Positions 23,794 through 32,019 of a DNA stretch of 64,000 nt are shown here, in pieces (within the stretch, counting starts at the first letter, position 1; each line of letters starts with the position of its first letter). This stretch comes from an uncultured Prevotella sp. GTDB taxonomy: Bacteria; Bacteroidota; Bacteroidia; Bacteroidales; Bacteroidaceae. Position numbers and translations under genes: made by a program. The stretch lies in assembly GCA_946415755.1 (NCBI GenBank), contig CAMKTS010000005.1, forward strand, positions 1 to 64,000. Reading direction: 5' to 3'. Under the pieces are notes generated by a model. The model was given only the letters and a program-made list of their open reading frames with translations. It ran no database searches and was not told the origin of the DNA.

Positions 23794-24711
23794 TCAGGAT
23801 TTCTGCTCCATATCGCGGCGCGACTTGGACTTGGTGACCAGCCAGACACCACCGAAAACCAGCACGACGGCCAGCACATGCGTGGGCTTCAGCACGCCAA
23901 CACCCATCAGCAGCGAGGCCGCCACCGATACGATGGGCTGCACGTAATTGTATACTGATACTACGGTGGGACGCAGCGTGCGCTGACCTATCATGGTGAG
24001 GATATACCCCAGGAAGGTGCCCACCACTACCACGTAGGCCACCTCCCACCACGTACTGGCGGGGATGGGCTGGCTTACGGTATCCTTAACGTGGCTGAAC
24101 GTAAACGGTAACAGCAGCAGCGTGGCCCATGAGAACATGTACTTGTTGATGGTGAATACGTTGTAGCGGCGTATCAGCGGATTGAAGAGCGACAAGTAGA
24201 GTGCGAAGGAGAACTGCGCAAACAGGGCCAGCAGGTCGCCACGGATGTCGCCCACCTTGTCGCTGGCATGGGCGGCCGACGTGAGTATCAGGATGAGCGC
24301 CCCGCTGCAGCCCATCAGCACGCCCATCGCTTTCTTGCCTGTGATGGGTTCCTTTAGTATCAGGGCGGCCAGCAGCATGGCAAAGATGGGCATCGACGTG
24401 GTGACGATGGAGGCATTGATGGGCGACGTGATGCTCAGCCCCAGCGTGTAGCAGCATTGGTTGCACAGCAGTCCGAACACTGCCGCACCGATAAACATCA
24501 GCTTGTCCCTTGTGGGTACGTGCTCCTTCTTGGCTGCCAACGAGGCTAGCCAGAACAGCACACATGCACCAGCCACGCGGAATGTCACCAACGAGATGCC
24601 GTCGAAGCCATTCATCATGGCATCCTTGCCAATGGGAGCCATCAGCCCCCAACCGGCACAGGCACCAAACATACTCAGATGGGCTATCAGTGGCCGACGG
24701 CTGTTCGTCAT
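23794..24711 (-). CDS. EamA/DMT-family transporter
   Basis: 305 residues with ten predicted hydrophobic helices in two EamA repeats (about 10-145 and 165-295). Typical EamA features are visible: SPINASIVTTSMPIFAMLLAALILKEPIT at the end of repeat 1 and TVVSVYNYVQPIVSVAASLLMG in repeat 2. DMT proteins export metabolites such as amino acids or related compounds, and the substrate cannot be deduced. The gene follows the FKBP lipoprotein by 7 bp on the same strand and converges on the LRR gene with only a 14-bp gap and no obvious terminator. Confidence 0.93.
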   Translation of the reverse strand: MTNSRRPLIAHLSMFGACAGWGLMAPIGKDAMMNGFDGISLVTFRVAGACVLFWLASLAAKKEHVPTRDKLMFIGAAVFGLLCNQCCYTLGLSITSPINASIVTTSMPIFAMLLAALILKEPITGKKAMGVLMGCSGALILILTSAAHASDKVGDIRGDLLALFAQFSFALYLSLFNPLIRRYNVFTINKYMFSWATLLLLPFTFSHVKDTVSQPIPASTWWEVAYVVVVGTFLGYILTMIGQRTLRPTVVSVYNYVQPIVSVAASLLMGVGVLKPTHVLAVVLVFGGVWLVTKSKSRRDMEQKS

Positions 24712-24718
24712 ATTCAGA

Positions 24719-25378
24719 TCAGTCTTCGTCTCTATCGCCTCGGACTTTCCGCCAGAAGTCTACCAGCGTCACGTCGAAGATGAGCGTGCTGTAGGCAGGG
24801 ATGTTGGAGTAGTCGGTGGAGCCGTAGCCCAGCTGGTAGGGCACGTAGATGCGCCAGTAGTCGCCACGGTGCATGTAGAGCATGGCGGTGGCAAAGCCCT
24901 TGGTCATGTCTCCGACGGCAAACCTGACGGGCGACGATGCCTCTGCGTCGTAGGGCAGCTCGTAGCTGTAGTCGAAAATTTTGCCAGTGGCATAGCTCTC
25001 CGACGGCAGCAGGCGACCGATGTAATGCACTTCTACAGAGTCGGTAACGTAGGGGGTGTTGCCGGTGCCGATGTATGTGTTGGGTGTCAGCTCTTCGGCT
25101 ACCACATAGTCGTAATACTGGTAGACGTACTCCTGAGTGGGTTTGTTGAAGGCAGGCATCAGCTTCCATGTCGTGCTGCCGGCATTGATTTTGGCCGTGG
25201 CTTCCGACACCAGGTTGCTGAAATAGCTGTCGTTCTTGCTCTGCCAGTAGGGGTATTCCACCTTCTGGGTATCGTCTTCTTCCTTGCAGGAAGTGAATAA
25301 AGGCGAAAGGGCAAAAAGGTAAAAAGGTAAGACACCTGTTACCAGCCTTAGTACCCAACGATTACTTGCTTTTCTCAT
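24719..25378 (-). CDS. FKBP-type peptidyl-prolyl isomerase lipoprotein
   Basis: 219 residues. A lipoprotein signal with lipobox LFTSC (Cys about 31) is followed by an FKBP domain at about 110-210: VEVHYIGRLL, GKIFDYSY, FAVGDMTKGFATAMLYMHRGDYWRIYVPYQLGYG and STLIFDVTLVDF. FKBPs catalyse cis-trans isomerisation of X-Pro bonds, and this one would act in periplasmic or outer-membrane protein folding. The signal peptide core is encoded by a 9-bp simple repeat (CTTTTTACC-like) that continues in the spacer upstream. It lies between glyS and a DMT transporter on the same strand. Confidence 0.9.
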   Translation of the reverse strand: MRKASNRWVLRLVTGVLPFYLFALSPLFTSCKEEDDTQKVEYPYWQSKNDSYFSNLVSEATAKINAGSTTWKLMPAFNKPTQEYVYQYYDYVVAEELTPNTYIGTGNTPYVTDSVEVHYIGRLLPSESYATGKIFDYSYELPYDAEASSPVRFAVGDMTKGFATAMLYMHRGDYWRIYVPYQLGYGSTDYSNIPAYSTLIFDVTLVDFWRKVRGDRDED

Positions 25379-25385
25379 TGTTTTT

Positions 25386-25421
25386 TTGCTTTTTTGCTTT
25401 TTTACCTTTTTACCTTTTCTG
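25386..25421. repeat. Simple-sequence A/T-rich repeat spacer
   Basis: TTTTTTGCTTTTTTGCTTTTTTACCTTTTTACC forms a 9-10-bp near-tandem repeat between glyS and the FKBP gene. Related repeats encode parts of three lipoprotein signal peptides in this window. Confidence 0.55.
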
Positions 25422-26963
25422 TTACTGAAGTTTCTTCAGCAGGCTGGCAATGCTCACCTTGTCCTCGATGATGCTGTTGAGGTCGCTGATGTTCACGCGC
25501 TCCTGCTCCATCGTATCGCGGAAACGGAGTGTTACCTTGCCGTCGTTGAGCGAGTCGTGGTCAACAGTTACGCAGTAAGGAGTTCCAATGGCATCCTGAC
25601 GGCGGTAGCGCTTGCCGATAGAGTCCTTCTCGTCGTACTGACAGGTAAAGTGGTACTTGAGGCTGTCGATAATCTCGCGGGCCTTCTCAGGCAGACCGTC
25701 TTTCTTCACCAACGGCATGACGGCGCACTTCACAGGAGCAAGGGCGGCAGGCAGGCGCAGCACGGTGCGCGTCTCGCCATTCTCCAGCTTCTCCTCGTCG
25801 AAAGCGTGGCACATAATGCTCAGGAACATACGGTCAACACCGATTGATGTCTCGATGACATACGGCGTATAGCTCTCGCCGGTCTGCGGGTCGAAATATT
25901 TGATGCTCTTGCCGCTGTACTTCTCATGCTGCGAGAGGTCGAAGTTGGTACGAGAGTGGATGCCCTCTACCTCCTTGAAGCCGAATGGCATCTTGAACTC
26001 GATATCGGTAGCAGCGTTGGCATAGTGAGCCAGCTTGTCGTGATCGTGGAAACGATAGTTCTCAGCACCGAAGCCCAGCGCCTGGTGCCACTTCATACGT
26101 GTCTCCTTCCACTTGGGGAACCACTCCAACTCTGTGCCAGGCTGTACGAAGAACTGCATCTCCATCTGCTCGAACTCACGCATGCGGAAGATGAACTGAC
26201 GGGCCACGATCTCGTTACGGAAAGCCTTACCGATCTGGGCGATACCGAAAGGAATCTTCATGCGGCCCGTCTTCTGCACATTCAGGTAATTGACAAAAAT
26301 ACCCTGAGCGGTCTCAGGACGCAGGTAAACCTTCATGGAAGCATCAGCCGAGGCACCCATCTCGGTAGCGAACATCAGGTTGAACTGACGGACATCAGTC
26401 CAGTTCTTGGTACCGCTGATGGGGTCAACAATCTCCTCGTCGAGGATAATCTGCTTCAGTGCCTCCAAATCCGGACCCTGCATGGCCTCGGCATAACGGG
26501 CGTGCAGTGCGTCGCGCTTCTCCTTGGTATCCTTGACACGCTCGCTGGTCTCCATATATTTTGCCTCGTCGAAGCTGTCGCCAAAGCGCTTGCGGGCCTT
26601 CTCTACTTCCTTCTGAATCTTCTCGTCGTACTTGGCAATCTGATCCTCGATCAGCACGTCAGCACGATAGCGCTTCTTAGAGTCGCGGTTGTCAATCAAG
26701 GGGTCGTTGAAAGCATCAACGTGACCAGAAGCCTTCCATATCGTTGGGTGCATAAAGATGGCACTGTCGATACCCACGATGTTCTCGTGCAGCATCGTCA
26801 TAGCCTTCCACCAATACTGCTTAATGTTATTCTTCAACTCTACGCCGTTCTGTCCGTAGTCATACACGGCGCCCAAACCATCGTAAATCTCACTTGAGGG
26901 GAACACAAAGCCATACTCCTTACAGTGGCTCACGATTTTCTTAAATACATCTTCTTGTGCCAT
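25422..26963 (-). CDS. glyS: Glycyl-tRNA synthetase (single-chain, alpha2)
   Basis: 513 residues from ATG 26963 (MAQEDVFKKIVSHC). The track start at 27026 is rejected because it adds codons lying over the -7 box. It is a class II synthetase with motif 2 FRNEIVARQFIFRMREFEQMEMQFF near 225-250, motif 3 VIETSIGVDRMFLSIM near 385-400 and an anticodon-binding domain at the end. It charges tRNA-Gly. This eukaryote/Bacteroidota-type enzyme is a homodimer, unlike the alpha2beta2 form of many bacteria. It is divergent from tRNA-Val and parC. Confidence 0.97.
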   Translation of the reverse strand: MAQEDVFKKIVSHCKEYGFVFPSSEIYDGLGAVYDYGQNGVELKNNIKQYWWKAMTMLHENIVGIDSAIFMHPTIWKASGHVDAFNDPLIDNRDSKKRYRADVLIEDQIAKYDEKIQKEVEKARKRFGDSFDEAKYMETSERVKDTKEKRDALHARYAEAMQGPDLEALKQIILDEEIVDPISGTKNWTDVRQFNLMFATEMGASADASMKVYLRPETAQGIFVNYLNVQKTGRMKIPFGIAQIGKAFRNEIVARQFIFRMREFEQMEMQFFVQPGTELEWFPKWKETRMKWHQALGFGAENYRFHDHDKLAHYANAATDIEFKMPFGFKEVEGIHSRTNFDLSQHEKYSGKSIKYFDPQTGESYTPYVIETSIGVDRMFLSIMCHAFDEEKLENGETRTVLRLPAALAPVKCAVMPLVKKDGLPEKAREIIDSLKYHFTCQYDEKDSIGKRYRRQDAIGTPYCVTVDHDSLNDGKVTLRFRDTMEQERVNISDLNSIIEDKVSIASLLKKLQ

Positions 26964-27003
26964 ATTTGCTTGTAATTTTTGCTTTTTTTCGTCATTTTGG
27001 CTG

Positions 27004-27011
27004 CAAAGGTA
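27004..27011 (-). promoter_or_regulatory. glyS -7 box
   Basis: TACCTTTG on the minus strand, 41 bp before the glyS ATG. The -33 element is unclear. Confidence 0.5.
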
Positions 27012-27031
27012 CAAAATATTTCCCAAAAATC

Positions 27032-27062
27032 TTGCATAATTTAGAATTTATTAGTACCTTTG
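27032..27062 (+). promoter_or_regulatory. tRNA-Val promoter
   Basis: TTG (27032-27034), 20 nt, then TACCTTTG (27055-27062), ending 19 bp before the mature tRNA. Confidence 0.6.
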
Positions 27063-27081
27063 CATCCGCTTAACAAAAGTT

Positions 27082-27159
27082 AGGGGCGTAGCCCAGTTGG
27101 TTTAGAGCGCTGCAGTCACATTGCAGAGGTCATCGGTTCGAGCCCGATCGTCCCTACCA
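27082..27159 (+). tRNA. tRNA-Val (anticodon CAC)
   Basis: The acceptor stem AGGGGCG pairs with CGTCCCT. The D arm is GCCC...GAGC with one mismatch. The anticodon stem CTGCA/TGCAG encloses loop GTCACAT (U33, anticodon CAC, reads GUG). The T arm is ATCGG-TTCGAGC-CCGAT. The discriminator A and an encoded CCA end at 27159. An intrinsic terminator follows directly. Confidence 0.92.
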
Positions 27160-27166
27160 ACAAGGA

Positions 27167-27196
27167 AGAGCTGAGAGATTTCTCGGCTCTTTTTCT
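27167..27196 (+). terminator. tRNA-Val terminator
   Basis: AGAGCTGAGA pairs with TCTCGGCTCT (one G-U) around GATT, followed by TTTTTC. Confidence 0.85.
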
Positions 27197-27308
27197 TTGT
27201 CGTTTTTGTCTCTTTAAAGGCATTTCGCGATGAAAAAAAGAATTTTTTTTTGCTTTCTCGCTTTTTTTTCGTATTTTTGCAGGAAATTTGGAAATTACTA
27301 CATAATCT

Positions 27309-30053
27309 ATGGATGACGAGATAAAAGAAGACGGTGGTGTGTACCAACCGTCAGAGACCTTGGAGCAGGATGTTTCAGAAGAACAGAAGGGCAGTACGGA
27401 GGATGAAGAGTTGACGGCTGCAGAGGGACACTCTGACTACCAGCCCGTGAACCGGTTTGACGCTGCTGCCGTGCATCATCTGAGTGGGATGTATCAGAAC
27501 TGGTTCCTGGATTACGCCTCGTACGTAATCCTCGATCGTGCCGTGCCGCATATCGAGGACGGACTGAAACCTGTTCAGCGGCGCATCCTACACTCGATGA
27601 AGCGCATGGATGACGGCAGATATAATAAGGTGGCCAATATCGTGGGGCATACCATGCAGTTTCATCCACACGGAGATGCCTCCATCGGCGACGCACTGGT
27701 GCAGATGGGGCAGAAAGACCTGCTCATAGATACGCAGGGCAACTGGGGAAATATCCTCACGGGCAACAAGGCCGCAGCCCCCCGTTATATCGAGGCCCGA
27801 TTGTCTAAGTTTGCCTTAGACACCGTCTTCAATCCCAAGACCACCGAATGGCAGATGTCATACGACGGTCGTAACAAGGAACCGATCACGCTACCGGTGA
27901 AGTATCCGCTGCTGCTGGCACAGGGTGCCGACGGCATTGCCGTGGGACTGTCGACAAAGATACTGCCGCACAACTTCGTGGAAATCTGCGATGCCGCCAT
28001 AGCCTATCTGCATGGAGAGGATTTCCAGCTGTATCCTGACTTTCCCACAGGTGGCAGCATCGATGTCAGCAAGTATAACGACGGACAGCGTGGCGGGGTG
28101 CTGAAGGTAAGGGCCAAAATTGAGAAACAAGACCCCAAGACGCTGGTGATTCGTGAGATTCCTTTCTCGAAGACTACGGAGACCATCATAGACTCTATCC
28201 TGAAAGCCGTTGAGAAGGGGAAAATCAAGGCCCGCCATGTGGAGGATTTGACGGCTGCCAAGGTGGAGATACAGGTGCAGCTGGCACCTGGCGTTTCGTC
28301 GGACAAGACGCTTGATGCCCTCTACGCCTTCTCTGACTGTGAAATCAATATCTCGCCAAACTGTTGTGTTATCGAAGACAACAAACCCCAGTTCCTCACC
28401 ATCAGCGATGTGCTGCGCCACTCTACAGACCGCACCAAAGACCTGATACGGCAGGAGCTGGAAATCCGCAAGAACGAACTGCTTGAGCAATTGCATTTCT
28501 GCTCCTTGGAGAAGATATTTATCGAAGAGCGTATCTACAAGGATAAGAAGTTTGAGCAGGCACCAGATATCGACAGTGTCTGCGAGCATATCGACGACAG
28601 GCTGACACCCTACTATCCGCAGATGGTGCGTGAGGTGACGAAGGACGACATCCTGAAGCTGTTGGAAATAAAGATGCAGCGCATCCTGAAGTTCAACAAG
28701 GACAAGGCCGACGAGCTGATGGCACGCATTAAAGCCGAGATAGAACAGATTGACCGTGACCTGAATAACCTTGTGGAGGTGACGGCTGAGTGGTTCCAGT
28801 TCCTGAAGGATAAATACGGTAAAGACCATCCGCGCCTGACGGAAATCCGCAACTTCGACACCATCGAGGCTACGAAGGTGGTCGAGGCCAACCAGAAACT
28901 GTACATCAACCGGCAGGACGGATTCATCGGCACAGGTCTGAAGAAGGATGAGTTTGTATGCAACTGCTCGGATATCGATGACATCATCATCTTCTACAAG
29001 GACGGTAAATTCAAAGTGGTGCGTGTGGCCGACAAACTGTTCGTCGGCAAGAATGTGATGTGGCTCGGCGTGTTCAAGAAGAACGACCAGCGCACTATCT
29101 ACAATGCTGTCTATCGCGACGGCCGCAAGGGCTTCTACTATATCAAGCGCTTCAACGTGTCGGCTATCACCCGCGATCGCGAATACGACATCACGGCAGG
29201 TACGGAAGGCTCGCGCGTACTCTATTTTACTGCCAACCCCAACGGTGAGGCAGAAGTCATTAAGGTGACTCTTGACCCGGCTCCCAAGTTGAAACGCATC
29301 TTCTTTGACAAGGACTTCTCGGAGATTATGATCAAGGGACGTGCCGCCAAGGGTAACCTGCTGACGAAGTTCCAGGTGCATCGCATAGGACTGAAGAGTC
29401 ATGGGCATTCTACCTTGGGCGGTAGAAAGGTATGGTATGATCCAGACGTGAACCGTCTGAACTACGATGAGCACGGACGGCTGCTGGGCGAGTTCAACGA
29501 TGGCGACAGCATCCTGGTTATTCTGCAGAATGGCGACTATTACCTGACAGGCTTCGACCCCAATATCCACTTTGAGGACAACATCCTGCACATAGAGAAA
29601 TATGAGCTGGAGAAGGTGTGGAGCTGTGTGCTCTACGATGCCGATAATCAGGGATACCCCTACGTGAAACGCTTCCTCATGGAGGCCACGAAACGGAAGC
29701 AGAACTATCTGGGCGAGAACCCCAGTTCACAACAGCTGATACTTACTGATACCGTATATCCAAGGCTGTTGGTAACATATGGCGGACAGGACGAGTATCG
29801 AGGCAATGAAGAGGTAGACGTGGAACAGTTTATTACCGTCAAGGGATTCAAGGCAAAAGGTAAGCGGCTGACTACCTGGCAGATTGCCTCTATCGAGGAA
29901 CTGGAGCCTACATGCTTCCCGGAAATTCCAGAGAATCCGGAAAATACGGAAGAAGAGGAAGAGGAAAATCTGGACCCTGATGCCGGCAAGAGCCAGCAAC
30001 AGGTGTTTGATGAATTGACAGGACAATTAAATCTATTCCCCGATGAAATTTAA
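27309..30053 (+). CDS. parC: DNA topoisomerase IV subunit A
   Basis: 914 residues of the Bacteroidota ParC/GyrA-like type. The quinolone-resistance region HPHGDASIGDALVQMGQ lies near 118-134, and the catalytic Tyr160 in AAAPRYIEARLSKFA forms the transient 5'-phosphotyrosine link. The breakage-reunion core runs to about 480, then a beta-pinwheel C-terminal domain (about 520-870). An acidic tail (ENTEEEEEENLDPD) ends in GQLNLFPDEI. The acidic N-terminal extension of about 55 residues is unusual for E. coli ParC but seen in this phylum. It decatenates chromosomes with ParE, which is not in the window. The stop overlaps the DUF3316 start by 11 bp. Confidence 0.95.
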   Translation: MDDEIKEDGGVYQPSETLEQDVSEEQKGSTEDEELTAAEGHSDYQPVNRFDAAAVHHLSGMYQNWFLDYASYVILDRAVPHIEDGLKPVQRRILHSMKRMDDGRYNKVANIVGHTMQFHPHGDASIGDALVQMGQKDLLIDTQGNWGNILTGNKAAAPRYIEARLSKFALDTVFNPKTTEWQMSYDGRNKEPITLPVKYPLLLAQGADGIAVGLSTKILPHNFVEICDAAIAYLHGEDFQLYPDFPTGGSIDVSKYNDGQRGGVLKVRAKIEKQDPKTLVIREIPFSKTTETIIDSILKAVEKGKIKARHVEDLTAAKVEIQVQLAPGVSSDKTLDALYAFSDCEINISPNCCVIEDNKPQFLTISDVLRHSTDRTKDLIRQELEIRKNELLEQLHFCSLEKIFIEERIYKDKKFEQAPDIDSVCEHIDDRLTPYYPQMVREVTKDDILKLLEIKMQRILKFNKDKADELMARIKAEIEQIDRDLNNLVEVTAEWFQFLKDKYGKDHPRLTEIRNFDTIEATKVVEANQKLYINRQDGFIGTGLKKDEFVCNCSDIDDIIIFYKDGKFKVVRVADKLFVGKNVMWLGVFKKNDQRTIYNAVYRDGRKGFYYIKRFNVSAITRDREYDITAGTEGSRVLYFTANPNGEAEVIKVTLDPAPKLKRIFFDKDFSEIMIKGRAAKGNLLTKFQVHRIGLKSHGHSTLGGRKVWYDPDVNRLNYDEHGRLLGEFNDGDSILVILQNGDYYLTGFDPNIHFEDNILHIEKYELEKVWSCVLYDADNQGYPYVKRFLMEATKRKQNYLGENPSSQQLILTDTVYPRLLVTYGGQDEYRGNEEVDVEQFITVKGFKAKGKRLTTWQIASIEELEPTCFPEIPENPENTEEEEEENLDPDAGKSQQQVFDELTGQLNLFPDEI

Positions 30054-30840
30054 AGTCCTGTTCTTTGCCCTCATGTCTTGTGCCACGGCACAGGCACAGT
30101 CCGCAGACTCTGCCAAGGTAATCTACCGTAGTCACATGGTGGGTATTGGTGGTACGGATGTGCTTGACACCTATCTCTCGGAAGAGCATTTCAGAGGATG
30201 GGGTGTGTCTTTTCTAAGTACCGTAGAACGAAAACGGCCAGGACGACGGTGGTCGACACTGGTAGAACATGAAGCCAACCTCTCCGTAGCCAGTGACCGT
30301 GCCAACACCCATCGCGAAATGGAAGGTGCCTATAACTTCTACTGGGGAAGGCTGCGTGGCTGGAAATTCTTCAACGAGCGGCTTACACTACAGGCTGGTG
30401 CAGTAGGAACAGCCTCGCTGGGCTTTATATATCATGCCAGCAACGGCAACAACCCTGCACAAGGACGCTTCCACCTGAATGTGATGCCTACGGCCGTTGC
30501 TGCCTACCGTTTTAAGCTGTTTCGCAAGCCCTGCATGGCACGCTATGAGATCAACCTGCCGCTGGCAGGAGTGATGTTTTCGCCCAATTACGGACAGTCG
30601 TACTATGAAATCTTTTCACGTGGGAACTACGACCACAACATCGTGTTCACTACTTTCGTCTCAGCTCCGGAATGGCGACAAATGCTGACACTGGATGCTG
30701 CCCTTTCGCGCTCCTTTACGCTGCGAATCGGCTATCTGGGTAATATCCAACAGTCGAAGGTCAACAACCTGCGACAGCATATCTGGACACACCGGTTCCT
30801 GATTGGCATCACCAAACAGTTCTCTGTCGTTAGAAGGTAA
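30043..30840 (+). CDS. DUF3316 family secreted protein
   Basis: 265 residues with a signal peptide (MKFKVLFFALMSCATAQAQ). The rest is beta-rich with aromatic and Gly alternation (e.g. ERLTLQAGAVGTASLGFIYHASNG, MLTLDAALSRSFTLRIGYLGNI) and ends HRFLIGITKQFSVVRR, consistent with a small outer-membrane barrel. DUF3316 has no established function. It overlaps parC by 11 bp and lies 24 bp before the S41 protease, so the three are probably cotranscribed. Confidence 0.85.
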   Translation: MKFKVLFFALMSCATAQAQSADSAKVIYRSHMVGIGGTDVLDTYLSEEHFRGWGVSFLSTVERKRPGRRWSTLVEHEANLSVASDRANTHREMEGAYNFYWGRLRGWKFFNERLTLQAGAVGTASLGFIYHASNGNNPAQGRFHLNVMPTAVAAYRFKLFRKPCMARYEINLPLAGVMFSPNYGQSYYEIFSRGNYDHNIVFTTFVSAPEWRQMLTLDAALSRSFTLRIGYLGNIQQSKVNNLRQHIWTHRFLIGITKQFSVVRR

Positions 30841-30864
30841 GCAACATAAAAGTAAAAAAGAAAG

Positions 30865-31911
30865 ATGAAGAAAACAGATATGTCAATCATGATACAAAAG
30901 GTGAAGGCGACTGCTTTGTTGCCTTTTTGCCTTTTTGTTTTTTTTCTTTTACAAGCCTGTGTGAATACAGAGGAACGTGAGGACACACCGACGGGAAACT
31001 TTGAAGCACTATGGCATATCATTGACGAGCGATATTGCTTCTTCGACTATAAGCAGAAAGAGTACGGACTGGACTGGAATGCCGTCTATAATAAATATAA
31101 GGTACGCGTGAGCGACAAGATGACGGAAACGCAGCTTTTTGAGGTGATGTGTGACATGCTGGCAGAACTACGCGATGGTCACGTCAACCTTGTCAGTTCA
31201 TACGACTATGGAAGGTACTGGAAGTGGGAGGAGAACTACCCCAAGAATTTCAGTGATACGCTGTCACGGCGCTATATGGGTACTCATTACCAGATAGCCT
31301 CCAGCCTTTCATATCTCGTGTTTGATGACAATATCGGCTATCTGAGGTGTGCCACCTTTGAGAATCCCATCGGAGAAGGAAACCTGGATGAAGTCCTTTC
31401 TTACTTGTCTCTCTGCCGTGGACTCATTATCGACATCCGTAACAATGGCGGTGGCGACCTTACGATGGCAGAACGGTTGGCAGGACGATTTGTTCAGGAG
31501 AAGACCCTTGTGGGATATCTACAGCATAAGACGGGAACGGGACATCATGACTTTTCTGAGATGGACCCCATCTACTTGGAACCATCCAGCAATGTGCGGT
31601 GGCATAAACCTGTTTGTGTGCTTACCAACCGTTCGGTATACAGCGCTGCTAACGAGTTTGCAGTCATGATGCGTAGCCTGCCTCATGTCACTATTGTCGG
31701 TGACCATACCGGTGGTGGCAGTGGCATGCCGATGAGCAGCTCGCTACCCAACGGATGGAGCGTGCGTTATTCGGCCTGTCCCATGTATGATGCCCAGCGG
31801 CAGCATACAGAGTTTGGCATAGACCCAGATGTGAGGGCAGCACTGACAGATGAGGCTACTGCAAAGGGAATTGACCTTATTATAGAGAAAGCCCGCCAGT
31901 TGTTGAAATAA
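30865..31911 (+). CDS. S41 family peptidase lipoprotein
   Basis: 348 residues. A signal peptide with lipobox LLQAC (Cys about 32) precedes a helical N-domain (ALWHIIDERYCFFDYKQKEYGLDW) and the S41 core. RGLIIDIRNNGGGDL sits at about 187-201, and TNRSVYSAANEFAVMMRSLPHVTIVGDHTGGG at about 255-286 contains the nucleophile Ser in YSAANEF and the GDHTGGG strand. It resembles tail-specific/tricorn-type proteases acting on envelope proteins. A PDZ domain is not obvious. The signal core (LPFCLFVFFLL) is coded by a CTTTTTGCC repeat like that of the FKBP gene. Confidence 0.92.
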   Translation: MKKTDMSIMIQKVKATALLPFCLFVFFLLQACVNTEEREDTPTGNFEALWHIIDERYCFFDYKQKEYGLDWNAVYNKYKVRVSDKMTETQLFEVMCDMLAELRDGHVNLVSSYDYGRYWKWEENYPKNFSDTLSRRYMGTHYQIASSLSYLVFDDNIGYLRCATFENPIGEGNLDEVLSYLSLCRGLIIDIRNNGGGDLTMAERLAGRFVQEKTLVGYLQHKTGTGHHDFSEMDPIYLEPSSNVRWHKPVCVLTNRSVYSAANEFAVMMRSLPHVTIVGDHTGGGSGMPMSSSLPNGWSVRYSACPMYDAQRQHTEFGIDPDVRAALTDEATAKGIDLIIEKARQLLK

Positions 31912-31961
31912 AAACAAAGGTACCGTTGCTCGGCAACAAAAACAAAAAAGTGGTTTTTTGT

Positions 31962-31992
31962 TTTGTATTGTCCGTGCTTATTTGTACCTTTG
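31962..31992 (+). promoter_or_regulatory. glnS promoter
   Basis: TTTG (31962-31965), 19 nt, TACCTTTG (31985-31992), 27 bp before the ATG. Confidence 0.7.
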
Positions 31993-32019
31993 CAGGCATT
32001 AAAATAACAGCAAGAAAAT

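Noticed and set aside
27891-29591. 566-aa minus-strand ORF opposite parC
   Set aside because: Shadow of the conserved ParC frame. No recognisable motif, start signal or promoter.
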